The notes under the pieces: model-generated | Database searches by the model: none | Told to the model about the DNA's origin: nothing | What the model saw: only the letters and a program-made list of their open reading frames with translations | Made by a program: the position numbers and the translations under genes | Assembly (NCBI GenBank): GCA_011051825.1 | Contig: DRKH01000494.1 | Coordinates: 1 to 7,547 of the forward strand | Source: Desulfobulbus sp. | Lineage (GTDB): Bacteria; Desulfobacterota; Desulfobulbia; Desulfobulbales; Desulfobulbaceae | Direction: 5' to 3' | Length of the DNA stretch: 7,547 nucleotides | Shown here: positions 1-5,980 of the stretch, one piece after another | Numbering within the stretch: the first letter of the stretch is position 1 | Layout: each line of letters opens with the position of its first letter

Positions 1-96
1 GGCCGCCAGGATACCGATGATGGCGATGACGATCATCAGCTCGATCAGGGTGAAGCCTTTTTCGTTTCCGTTGATTCTCTGTTCACTCAGTCTCAT
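1..96 (-). CDS. type IV pilin, N-terminal fragment (cut by window edge)
   Basis: This is the first 32 codons of a prepilin, and the rest lies outside the window. Reading leftward from the ATG at 96, the product has a 14-residue basic leader ending in EKG. The class III signal peptide site follows: G14 is cut before F15, and the mature protein starts FTLIELMIVIAIIGILAA with the conserved Glu at +5. This is the hydrophobic helix that is processed by PilD peptidase and packs in the pilus core. A strong ribosome binding site (GGAGGA, 103-109) sits just upstream and fixes the start, and a sigma-54 promoter lies at 159-175. The N-terminus looks like a major-pilin (PilA) type, but pseudopilins share it, and the globular domain that would decide is missing. 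It is a tandem partner of the pilin at 350-781. Confidence 0.9.
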   Translation of the reverse strand, partial: MRLSEQRINGNEKGFTLIELMIVIAIIGILAA

Positions 97-102
97 TTTG
101 TC

Positions 103-109
103 TTCCTCC
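103..109 (-). promoter_or_regulatory. ribosome binding site of the left pilin
   Basis: On the minus strand GGAGGAAGA precedes the ATG at 96 by a normal spacing. It is the strongest Shine-Dalgarno match in the window, as expected for an abundant structural pilin. Confidence 0.8.
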
Positions 110-158
110 GTGAGTTGGTTTGGAATGAACCATGTGGTTTGTTCGCTTGTCTTGGGTT

Positions 159-175
159 AAGCATTTTGTGTGCCT
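159..175 (-). promoter_or_regulatory. sigma-54 (-24/-12) promoter of the left pilin
   Basis: The minus strand reads AGGCAC-ACAAA-ATGCT. The invariant GG (-24) and GC (-12) are separated by exactly 10 bases, and the whole matches the consensus TGGCAC-N5-TTGCW with two mismatches. The predicted transcript start is near 149-150, leaving a leader of about 53 bases before the pilin ATG. Pilin genes in many T4P systems are transcribed by sigma-54 polymerase with PilR, and a PilR-like activator is encoded at 2648-4027. Confidence 0.7.
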
Positions 176-261
176 GCGCGGGATTGATTGTTGGAAAAAA
201 TATTTTTATTGTGTTTTCGATACGTTATTTTGATTGTATGTTTCTGGCCTCCATGCAGAGG

Positions 262-290
262 AAAAAATGTTCCCCCTGATTCCGAGGGAG
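262..290 (-). terminator. candidate intrinsic terminator of the right pilin
   Basis: Read leftward, bases 290-285 pair with 272-277 (six pairs including one G-U, loop of seven). After four bases a run of six T follows (267-262). It lies about 60 bases past the stop codon of the pilin at 350-781, so it could separate that transcript from the left pilin. The stem is short, so this is tentative. Confidence 0.4.
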
Positions 291-291
291 A

Positions 292-338
292 TGACAATTT
301 GTGTCAGTCTTGCCGGGCTGTCCTGTCATTTTTTGTCA
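292..338. promoter_or_regulatory. TGTCA/TGACA cluster, candidate activator-binding region
   Basis: A perfect inverted repeat TGACA-N5-TGTCA (292-306) is followed by CTGTC at 318-322, then by TGTCA at 324-328 and 334-338, the last two exactly one helical turn apart. The cluster lies about 140-190 bases upstream of the predicted start of the left pilin transcript, a usual distance for a sigma-54 enhancer. PilR of Pseudomonas aeruginosa is reported to bind repeated C/GTGTC motifs upstream of pilA. Binding here is inferred from that resemblance only. Confidence 0.4.
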
Positions 339-349
339 CTGGCAGGGGC

Positions 350-781
350 CTATCGGAGGTTTTTTGTGAACGACCAGTTGTTCCATTGAGCATCGGCGGC
401 CTGGTACGACCGGGGACAGCGCCGGGCCCCATCATAAACAGTAATGGTCAGGTTTGGCAGTGTGCCTGATATGGAGGCTGTATTCTTCCCGCTCAGCAGG
501 GGATAGACAATGCCGTTGACCATGCTGGGTATCCCCCCGCCATCCTGATTCCCGGTAATGTTGACGGGAACTGTCAATGTGTTGCGGGAAGGGGTGGCAA
601 AGTAGGATGCCAGGGTCGCAATGATGCTGTTCGCATCCTCTTCGGCATGGGTGCAGAATGCCTTGTCCCGGTAGGCAATGAAGTTGGGTATGGCGATGGC
701 TGCCAGGATACCGATAATGGCCACCACGATCAGTATTTCGATGAGCGTGAAACCTCCGTCACTCCACTGTCTTCTTGGCAT
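350..781 (-). CDS. type IV pilin (PilA-like), complete
   Basis: A 143-residue prepilin. The leader is ten residues ending in GG, and cleavage after G10 exposes F11 with Glu at +5 (E15). The hydrophobic helix spans about residues 11-38 and includes the PNFIAYR stretch typical of Geobacter-type and other deltaproteobacterial PilA proteins. The globular part carries two cysteines, C43 and C122, which could form a disulphide, and ends in an aromatic-rich tail (WNNWSF). The start is set by GAGAGGAGA at 787-795. The same frame stays open upstream to 1042, but that part lacks pilin character and crosses the promoter, so I chose the ATG at 781. It has its own sigma-54 promoter at 825-841 and is divergent from the sensor kinase gene. 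It is most likely a major or alternative pilin subunit; which of the two pilins dominates the fibre cannot be told. Confidence 0.93.
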   Translation of the reverse strand: MPRRQWSDGGFTLIEILIVVAIIGILAAIAIPNFIAYRDKAFCTHAEEDANSIIATLASYFATPSRNTLTVPVNITGNQDGGGIPSMVNGIVYPLLSGKNTASISGTLPNLTITVYDGARRCPRSYQAADAQWNNWSFTKNLR

Positions 782-786
782 ACTGT

Positions 787-795
787 TCTCCTCTC
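787..795 (-). promoter_or_regulatory. ribosome binding site of the complete pilin
   Basis: GAGAGGAGA on the minus strand, six bases from the ATG at 781. It supports this start over upstream in-frame codons. Confidence 0.75.
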
Positions 796-824
796 TTGTT
801 GGATAGGCCTGTTCCCTGGATGGT

Positions 825-841
825 ATGCAGTAATAATACCA
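825..841 (-). promoter_or_regulatory. sigma-54 (-24/-12) promoter of the complete pilin
   Basis: The minus strand reads TGGTAT-TATTA-CTGCA. GG and GC are 10 bases apart, and the departures from TGGCAC-N5-TTGCW are mostly pyrimidine-for-pyrimidine or purine-pyrimidine pattern conserving. The predicted start is near 815, giving a leader of about 35 bases. Confidence 0.65.
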
Positions 842-940
842 CTTAAATCCTGCACTTTGAAAATGAAGAAGAATAGCCGGATCCAGCCTGGATGGATTAG
901 TTCCGCAAATCCCATGTTGCCAGCGTGAAGAGGGTTCGTC

Positions 941-960
941 TGTCCCGGTTCCTCGGGATG
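941..960. promoter_or_regulatory. candidate enhancer (activator site), copy B
   Basis: The element is TGTCCCGG-TTCCT-CGGGATG, and a near copy lies at 4116-4137 upstream of the minor pilin operon. Here it is centred about 135 bases upstream of the predicted start of the complete pilin. It contains the inverted repeat CCCG-N6-CGGG. Position and sharing suggest the PilR-like regulator binds here; that is inference. Confidence 0.45.
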
Positions 961-1010
961 CCATGCGTCTTTGTCCGGCGTTTCTTGGCAGGATGTATGC
1001 CGCAAGAATT

Positions 1011-1038
1011 TTGCCCGTAACCCGGGGTGCGCTATACT
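1011..1038 (+). promoter_or_regulatory. sigma-70-like promoter of the kinase gene
   Basis: TTGCCC (1011-1016), a 16-base spacer and TATACT (1033-1038) resemble the TTGACA/TATAAT consensus. The transcript would start near 1045, about 34 bases before the GTG chosen for the histidine kinase. This also argues against any translation start upstream of that point. Control by the housekeeping sigma factor would fit a regulator pair that must be present before the sigma-54 genes are switched on. Confidence 0.5.
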
Positions 1039-1078
1039 TCACTCAGGGCATCCTTTTCTTTCACCTTCAACAGGGGTC

Positions 1079-2569
1079 GTGATCATCTCCTTTGGACTGA
1101 AATCAAAAATACTTGTCACCCTGGTGGTCCTGCTGGGCATTGGCATGCTGCTTGTCTACCTGGTGACCGTTACGTTCTGGCAGCGGGATAGTATCTACAG
1201 GGAACTGCGTCGAACCAGTGACCTGCTGGCGGTGGCTTCGACTGGTGGTGCTCCCGGTGATGCTGTCAGCCGTCTTGGGGATGCTCAGTGCGGTCTGCTG
1301 TTCAGGCCGGGGCGAGGGATAGAGGGCATTACCGGTATACCCCGCTGTTCTGCCGATTCCGTGATGGAGGTGGCGCGCAGGGCGGCGATGACCGGTCAGC
1401 AGGAGTCCCGGGTCATCGGCGTGCGCCCTGCGCTGTTTTTTTTCGGCCAACGGAGCCTGGTTGTCGCTGTTCCGGTAAAAAAGCAGGGCCATGTGGTTGG
1501 CGGCATGGCAGTGATGATTCCTTTCTCATCGATCCTGTCGTCCATTAGGAGGTACCAGCGAATTATCCTTGTTTCCCTCCTGGTCAACCTGATTGTCTTG
1601 TCCGTGGTCGGCCTTTTTCGTTTTATCCGTTCGACCGTTCGACCGGTCGAGAACCTTGTCGGTCTTGCTGAATCCTATTCCGAGGAAGATGGTATCCCTT
1701 TCTTGATGCTTGGCCAGGGTGATGAGTTCGGGCAGCTGTCAGGTGCCCTGAACCGGATGATGGAGCGTATAGAGGGGGACAGGGAGCGGTTGCGCTCGAC
1801 CGTGCATTCACTGGAGATGGCCAATCGTGAACTCCGCAATACACAGCAGGAAATGATACGTGCGGAAAAGCTTGCCTCCATAGGGCGACTTGCCGCGGGT
1901 ATGGCCCATGAGATCGGCAACCCGCTGGGTATTGTCCAGGGCTACCTGGGATTACTGAAAATCAGGGACCTGCCGCCGGAGGAATGGCTCGACTATGTTG
2001 ATCGGGCGGAACAGGAGCTGCAACGGGTCAACACGCTTATCCGGCAATTACTCGATTATTCACGTGTTCCGTCCCTGCAGCAACTGGAGGTGTCCCTGCA
2101 TGATATTCTTTCTTCCCTGGTCAGGATGGTCGAGCAGCAGCCATTTATGGACAATGTTGACGTCAGGATTTCCTGTTCCGCTGCCAGTGACAGGGTCGTG
2201 GGAAATCCGGACCAGCTCAGACAGGTCTTTCTCAACTGCCTCATGAACAGTGCGGATGCGATAGCCGCCGCAGGGAGGGAGAAGGGAAGGGTCACTATCC
2301 GCACAAGGAACGAATTCCTGCAGGAATCGGGAGCCGGTGCAGAACATGTTGTGATTGCGATCACTGACAATGGTGAAGGAATCCGCGAGGAGGATCTGGC
2401 CAATGTCCTTGATCCATTTTTCACCACCAAGGATCCCGGTAAGGGAACAGGACTCGGCCTGTCCGTCTCCCACTCGATCATCGCGGCCCATGGCGGCAGC
2501 ATGGTGGTTCGAAGTACATATGGTCAGGAAACCACCGTCGAGATACGACTGCCCCTGTCCCCCGAGTAA
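1079..2569 (+). CDS. pilS: PilS-like (NtrB-family) membrane sensor histidine kinase
   Basis: A 496-residue kinase likely to phosphorylate the adjacent regulator. In order: membrane segment about 11-33; extracytoplasmic sensor about 34-158 with cysteines C71 and C90; second membrane segment about 162-183; HAMP about 184-236; coiled coil about 232-270; then HisKA with the H box AAGMAHEIGNP (phosphorylated H277). The ATPase domain shows the N box (N390 in LNCLMNSADA), G1 DNGEG (from D430), an F box DPFFTTK and G2 GTGLGLS (from G456), so it should be active. I chose the GTG at 1079 because a TTG at 971 would lie upstream of the likely promoter; AGGGG at 1072-1076 is rather close to the GTG, so the exact start is uncertain. 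Canonical P. aeruginosa PilS has six membrane segments and a PAS domain, so this two-pass HAMP form is a different sensor design. The name rests on context, and other NtrB-like kinases are possible. Confidence 0.88.
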   Translation: MIISFGLKSKILVTLVVLLGIGMLLVYLVTVTFWQRDSIYRELRRTSDLLAVASTGGAPGDAVSRLGDAQCGLLFRPGRGIEGITGIPRCSADSVMEVARRAAMTGQQESRVIGVRPALFFFGQRSLVVAVPVKKQGHVVGGMAVMIPFSSILSSIRRYQRIILVSLLVNLIVLSVVGLFRFIRSTVRPVENLVGLAESYSEEDGIPFLMLGQGDEFGQLSGALNRMMERIEGDRERLRSTVHSLEMANRELRNTQQEMIRAEKLASIGRLAAGMAHEIGNPLGIVQGYLGLLKIRDLPPEEWLDYVDRAEQELQRVNTLIRQLLDYSRVPSLQQLEVSLHDILSSLVRMVEQQPFMDNVDVRISCSAASDRVVGNPDQLRQVFLNCLMNSADAIAAAGREKGRVTIRTRNEFLQESGAGAEHVVIAITDNGEGIREEDLANVLDPFFTTKDPGKGTGLGLSVSHSIIAAHGGSMVVRSTYGQETTVEIRLPLSPE

Positions 2570-2636
2570 TACCTCTCTGCTGGAAAAGGAAACGGACCCT
2601 GCGGGGTTGGAATAAATTGCTAACTTTTTGAGCTTC

Positions 2637-2642
2637 AGGTGA
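2637..2642 (+). promoter_or_regulatory. ribosome binding site deciding the regulator start
   Basis: AGGTGA lies five bases before the ATG at 2648. An in-frame GTG at 2639 overlaps this site, so the ATG is the better start. Confidence 0.7.
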
Positions 2643-2647
2643 CGGCG

Positions 2648-4027
2648 ATGGAAAAGGAGCAAAAACGTGTTCTGGTCATCGATGATGAGCAGAATATGCA
2701 ACATATGCTGCGGGCGATCCTTTCGAGGTCGGGTTACCTGGTCGAGACGGCCGGTAACGGGCAACAGGGCCTCGACATGCTGCAGGCAGGAAACCTTGAT
2801 TTTGTCTTGTGCGACATCCGCATGCCCGTGATGGATGGTATGGATTTTCTGCAAAAGGCCTCGGCCCTGGAGCATGGCGCGACCATTATCATGATGTCGG
2901 CCTACGGCACAGTAGACAGCGCCATCGAGGCCATGAAGCAGGGGGCTTATGACTATATCTCCAAACCGTTCAAGGCAGAGGAGATCCTGCTGGTCCTCAA
3001 GAAAGCGGAAGAGCGGGAGTCCCTGCAGCGGGAGAATGCCGCTCTCCGTCGACAGTTGGCGGATATCGGGGGGCCATCCGGATTTGGCCGCATGGTGGGC
3101 AAGAGCAAGAAGATGCAGGAGGTCTTTCAACTGGCCACCAAGGTGGCGCAGCATGCGACCACGGTCCTGGTGACAGGAGAGTCTGGTACCGGTAAGGAAC
3201 TCGTGGCCCGGGGGATCCACGACCTCAGTCCCAGGGCGGGCAAGCCGTTTGTTGCCATCAACTGTGGCGGTATACCGGAAAACCTGCTGGAAAGCGAACT
3301 GTTCGGATACGTGAAAGGAGCCTTTACCGGTGCGGAGAAGAACAAGAAAGGGTTGTTCGAGGAGGCCGATGGCGGCACCATCTTTCTTGATGAAATCGGA
3401 GAGCTGCCCGTTTCCATGCAGGTGAAGCTGCTTCGCGTCCTGCAGGAGCAGGAGATACGACCGGTGGGTGCGGCGCGGAGCAGAAAGGTCGATGTCCGGG
3501 TGATTGCAGCAACAGCCCGGGACCTGGCTCGAGAGGTGAGAGAAGGTGATTTCCGTGAGGATCTTTTCTATCGCCTCAATGTCGTCAATATCCATATTCC
3601 GCCGTTGCGGGAGCGATCAGAGGATATTCCTCTCCTGAGCCGTCATTTTGCTGAAAAACTGGCCGCCCGGATGGATGTCGAGATCAACGGTATCGCTCCC
3701 GCGGCCATGCAGCTCCTCATGGGACATTCATGGCCCGGCAATGTCCGGGAGCTGGAGAATGTCATTGAGCGGGCCGTTATCCTGGCGGAAAAGAAGGTTA
3801 TTCTTCCGGAGAACCTGCCGTCCGAGTTCGGAACAAAACGACAGGCACGCCGGCTTGATGATTTCTTTGCCGGTTTTTCCATAAAAAAAGCACAGAAAAT
3901 CATGGAAAAGAGCCTCATTCGGCGTGCCCTTGACGCCACCGGCGGCAACAAGTCCAAGGCCGCCGAGCTCCTCGAGATCAGTTATCCTTCTCTTCTGGGA
4001 AAAATTAAGGATTACGGGCTGGGCTGA
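2648..4027 (+). CDS. pilR: PilR-like NtrC-family sigma-54 response regulator
   Basis: A 459-residue transcription activator with the full NtrC layout. The receiver domain (about 6-125) has the acidic pair D12-D13, phospho-acceptor D56 in CDIRMPVMDG, S84 and K106. The AAA+ domain (about 146-375) has Walker A GESGTGKE (177-184), the sigma-54 contact motif GAFTGA (224-229), Walker B with D248-E249, and WPGNVRELENV near its end. A Fis-type helix-turn-helix closes the protein (about 418-459, NKSKAAELLEISYPSLLGKIK). All key residues are present, so it should be a phosphorylation-controlled ATPase that opens sigma-54 promoters. It lies 78 bases after the kinase gene, with no clear terminator between, so the two are probably co-transcribed. 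Three sigma-54 promoters for pilus genes surround it, which makes the PilR assignment strong, although the protein alone would also fit other NtrC relatives. Confidence 0.93.
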   Translation: MEKEQKRVLVIDDEQNMQHMLRAILSRSGYLVETAGNGQQGLDMLQAGNLDFVLCDIRMPVMDGMDFLQKASALEHGATIIMMSAYGTVDSAIEAMKQGAYDYISKPFKAEEILLVLKKAEERESLQRENAALRRQLADIGGPSGFGRMVGKSKKMQEVFQLATKVAQHATTVLVTGESGTGKELVARGIHDLSPRAGKPFVAINCGGIPENLLESELFGYVKGAFTGAEKNKKGLFEEADGGTIFLDEIGELPVSMQVKLLRVLQEQEIRPVGAARSRKVDVRVIAATARDLAREVREGDFREDLFYRLNVVNIHIPPLRERSEDIPLLSRHFAEKLAARMDVEINGIAPAAMQLLMGHSWPGNVRELENVIERAVILAEKKVILPENLPSEFGTKRQARRLDDFFAGFSIKKAQKIMEKSLIRRALDATGGNKSKAAELLEISYPSLLGKIKDYGLG

Positions 4028-4028
4028 G

Positions 4029-4053
4029 TTCCATCCTGGCTGGAAATTTTTTT
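4029..4053 (+). terminator. weak intrinsic terminator after the regulator
   Basis: TTCCA (4029-4033) pairs with TGGAA (4041-4045) around a seven-base loop, followed by A and a run of seven T. It starts just after the regulator stop codon. The five-pair, AT-containing stem is weak, so termination may be partial. Confidence 0.4.
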
Positions 4054-4115
4054 AATACCTTGTTCGTGTTTTATAAAATTATTTTATATTATTGATTTTA
4101 TCCCCCTCCTCGCCT

Positions 4116-4137
4116 TGTCCCGGATCCCGCCGGGATG
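4116..4137. promoter_or_regulatory. candidate enhancer (activator site), copy A
   Basis: TGTCCCGG, a short middle containing TCC, then CGGGATG: the same outer blocks as the element at 941-960, with a spacer two bases longer. It contains the palindrome ATCCCG-C-CGGGAT (4124-4136). It is centred about 105 bases upstream of the predicted start at the sigma-54 promoter 4207-4223, where NtrC-type activators usually bind. Its role is inferred from position and from the second copy. Confidence 0.5.
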
Positions 4138-4206
4138 TTCGTATATCTTGTTGAGATTCTGTTATTATTTCCGCTGACGCTGTTTCTTTTTCTCTCGTTC
4201 CGTTAT

Positions 4207-4223
4207 TGGTGCGCTATTTGCTT
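4207..4223 (+). promoter_or_regulatory. sigma-54 promoter of the minor pilin operon
   Basis: TGGTGC-GCTAT-TTGCT matches TGGCAC-N5-TTGCW almost fully, with GG and GC 10 bases apart. It is the best -24/-12 site in the window. The predicted start is near 4232, about 37 bases before the chosen fimT start. The rest of the 4028-4268 gap is AT-rich (4046-4100) and holds no gene that I can see. Confidence 0.8.
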
Positions 4224-4268
4224 TCTTGCTTCCAGGGATAAGCGTTTTCCATGGTCAAGAGGATGCAA

Positions 4269-4829
4269 ATGACTCGGAATCAACATGGCTTTACTTTGGT
4301 GGAAGTGATGGTGGTCGTCGCCATCATCGGCCTTATTACCGGCATCGCCGTGCCGGCGTACATGTCCTGGAAACCCGGGTACGTGTATCGCGCGGCTGTC
4401 TCCCGAATCCGGGGTGATATCAACAAGGCGAAAATGAAGGCCGTGGAAACCAGGAACCAGTGGCGTATCATGTTTTGCGGCAACAGTTACCAGCTGATCG
4501 AGGGTGACAGGCCGCGCAATTCACGCTGGACCGTGCCTCCTGCATATACCGCCAACCCGTCGTGTCCCATGGGTGCGGCCGAGATAGCAGCCTTCCGGGC
4601 GGCAGGGCGCCAGGTGATTGTCCGTGACTTTACCAATCTGCCCGGGGCCCGACTTACCGCTGATTGTAATTCCTCGCCCACGGCGATTACTTCGGGCTCA
4701 GAGCCCTGGTTTACCTTGTCGCCCCGTGGCACCGCCACGAGCAGTGGACCTGTGTCCGTGTACATGGCGGACCGTGGCGATTGCAGCACATTCACAATCT
4801 CAACTGCCGGCAGGATACTGAGACAATGA
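4269..4829 (+). CDS. fimT: FimT/FimU-like minor pilin (GspH family)
   Basis: A 186-residue minor prepilin. The seven-residue leader MTRNQHG is followed by FTLVE, with Glu at +5, and a hydrophobic helix to about residue 34. The C-terminal region (VYMADRGDCSTFTISTAGRILR) matches the usual end of the GspH/FimT family, where a strand is followed by a G-R motif. Four cysteines (C70, C99, C133, C172) could form two disulphides. AAGAGGA at 4257-4263 lies five bases before the ATG at 4269. An in-frame ATG at 4251 would add six residues but has a poorer site, so it is second choice. The gene is first in the operon after a sigma-54 promoter. GspH/FimT-type minor pilins help form the priming complex at the pilus tip. 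Some FimT proteins bind DNA during natural transformation through a C-terminal GRxR motif; here the sequence is GRILR, one residue longer in spacing. Confidence 0.85.
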   Translation: MTRNQHGFTLVEVMVVVAIIGLITGIAVPAYMSWKPGYVYRAAVSRIRGDINKAKMKAVETRNQWRIMFCGNSYQLIEGDRPRNSRWTVPPAYTANPSCPMGAAEIAAFRAAGRQVIVRDFTNLPGARLTADCNSSPTAITSGSEPWFTLSPRGTATSSGPVSVYMADRGDCSTFTISTAGRILRQ

Positions 4830-5524
4830 AGAAATATGATCTATCCCGCTCCATGGCTGGTTTTACCTTGATTGAGGTGATGATCGCCATGGTTATCCTC
4901 GGTTTGGTTCTCACTGGGCTTGTCAAGATGTTTTCCTCCACGGGAAAGTACCAGACCGCGCAGGAGATGATGGTCGACTTGACACAGGACATGCGGGCGG
5001 CAAAACAGCTCATGACCTACGAGATCCGTGAGGCCTGTTGCAATCCCGTTGGCAAGAAAAGAATCGGCTTCCTGCTTGATACCTCCGATGACAGTGCAGA
5101 TACAGACTCCAATTCCATCCATTTCACCACGGACAGGGACAATGGCGATGGTGACCAGTTCCTTGAGCCTGACGGTGATGCCGATGATCCAGGCGAAAAT
5201 ATCGCGTTTTACAGGACCTTTGACAACTGTTCCGGGACCCCTGGTCCGGTGATGGCAGCCGGTGACAGGCGGCCCGGTTGCCTGCGCTATGCCCAGGGCG
5301 GATCCGGACAGCCTGTTGCCGCCAATATTATCGACCTCCAGTTCACCTATTACGACAGCAGCGGCAATGTTCTCACCAGCCTTGGCAGTGAAACCGATCT
5401 GGACAGGATTCGCACCGTCCAGGTCTTCATGATGGGGCAGGTGGAGAATCCGGGCAGGGTAACGGGTGCAAACCAGACCTGGACCCAGCAATTCAGGATC
5501 CGTGTTCGCAATGCAGGTAAGTGA
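4826..5524 (+). CDS. pilW: PilW-like minor pilin
   Basis: A 232-residue prepilin with a twelve-residue leader ending MAG, mature start FTLIEVMIAMVILGLVL and Glu at +5 (E17). The start ATG overlaps the preceding stop (ATGA), which points to coupled translation; AGGA at 4812-4815 is the likely ribosome site. After the helix comes the TAQEMMVDLTQDMRAAKQLMTYEIREACC region typical of the PilW/GspJ group, then an acidic loop (residues 85-124, 15 Asp/Glu) that resembles calcium loops. The C-terminal half has strand-like sequence (IIDLQFTYYDSSGNV) common in PilW. Several cysteines (a CC pair, and others in DNCSGT and GCLRYA) could form disulphides. It is likely a tip-complex component with the FimT, PilV and PilX neighbours. 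The symbol rests on the family-like sequence and gene order. Confidence 0.83.
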   Translation: MKKYDLSRSMAGFTLIEVMIAMVILGLVLTGLVKMFSSTGKYQTAQEMMVDLTQDMRAAKQLMTYEIREACCNPVGKKRIGFLLDTSDDSADTDSNSIHFTTDRDNGDGDQFLEPDGDADDPGENIAFYRTFDNCSGTPGPVMAAGDRRPGCLRYAQGGSGQPVAANIIDLQFTYYDSSGNVLTSLGSETDLDRIRTVQVFMMGQVENPGRVTGANQTWTQQFRIRVRNAGK

Positions 5525-5543
5525 GTGCCGGGTGGGGAAAGAG

Positions 5544-5966
5544 ATGATGAAGGCGAAAAAAACGTTACAGGAAATGATAGCCGCTGCTGAAGGCTTCACG
5601 ATCATCGAGGTCATGATCGCCCTGGTTATTCTGGGGATCGGGGTCCTTGCCGTTGTGGGGTTGCAGACCAGAAGTATGAGCTATAACGCCAGCTCCAAGC
5701 GGGAGACCGAAGGGTATACCTGGGCAATGGACCAGGCCGAGCGTTTGCTGGCATTACCGTACACGGACACGGAGCTTTCGGTCCAGGGGACGCCGACAGT
5801 GGTGGGCGACGGCCACATGGTCACCCGTGCCCCTTACAGCGTGGAATGGGACGTGACCGATAACAGCGCCAATATCCCAAATTCGAAAATTGTCAATATT
5901 TTCGTGCGCTGGAACGGACGCGAAATAAGCAGGGTGGATCTCACAAGGGTTCAGGATTCATTTTAA
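5544..5966 (+). CDS. pilV: PilV-like minor pilin
   Basis: A 140-residue prepilin with a leader of about 17 residues ending AAAEG, mature start FTIIEVMIALVILGIGVLAVVGLQ and Glu at +5 (E22). The segment YNASSKRETEGYTWAMDQAERLLALPY is the characteristic post-helix region of the PilV family, in which small residues and an M-x-x-AERL helix precede a short globular domain. I chose the ATG at 5544, with GGGGA six bases upstream. An ATG at 5511 would overlap pilW and give a 28-residue leader, and an ATG directly after (5547) is equally possible. It follows pilW by 19 bases and precedes pilX by 14, clearly one operon. No cysteines are seen. It is probably a minor pilin of the tip complex. Confidence 0.85.
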   Translation: MMKAKKTLQEMIAAAEGFTIIEVMIALVILGIGVLAVVGLQTRSMSYNASSKRETEGYTWAMDQAERLLALPYTDTELSVQGTPTVVGDGHMVTRAPYSVEWDVTDNSANIPNSKIVNIFVRWNGREISRVDLTRVQDSF

Positions 5967-5980
5967 TCGGGCGGAAAGCT

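Noticed and set aside
188..469. A plus-strand frame with a hydrophobic start beginning at a TTG
   Set aside because: There is no ribosome binding site, it begins in the pilin promoter region, and it ends antisense inside a real pilin gene.
350..781. Possible short conductive (Geobacter e-pilin type) pilin
   Set aside because: The mature protein is about 133 residues with a sizeable globular domain, so it is not the short helical form. Aromatic residues alone do not support conductivity.
782..1042. Upstream extension of the complete pilin frame by 87 codons
   Set aside because: It crosses the sigma-54 promoter, and the pilin leader and ribosome site clearly begin at 781.
971..1078. Upstream extension of the kinase from a TTG codon
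   Set aside because: It would start before the likely -10/-35 promoter (1011-1038), and the added residues have no kinase or membrane character.
2594..2605. Small hairpin ACCC-TGCG-GGGT between the kinase and regulator genes
   Set aside because: It has a four-pair stem with no T run after it, so it is too weak to call a terminator.
2060..3595. A 511-codon open frame on the minus strand across the kinase-regulator junction
   Set aside because: It is antisense to two genes with complete, well-recognised catalytic motifs, its translation resembles no family, and such frames are common opposite GC-rich coding DNA.
4085..4097. IHF-like site (one mismatch to the consensus on the minus strand)
   Set aside because: The region is AT-rich, so a chance match is likely. 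It also lies upstream of the candidate enhancer rather than between the enhancer and the promoter.
4841..5614. A 257-codon minus-strand open frame opposite pilW and pilV
   Set aside because: The plus strand encodes clear prepilins here, and the antisense translation shows no domain or ribosome site.
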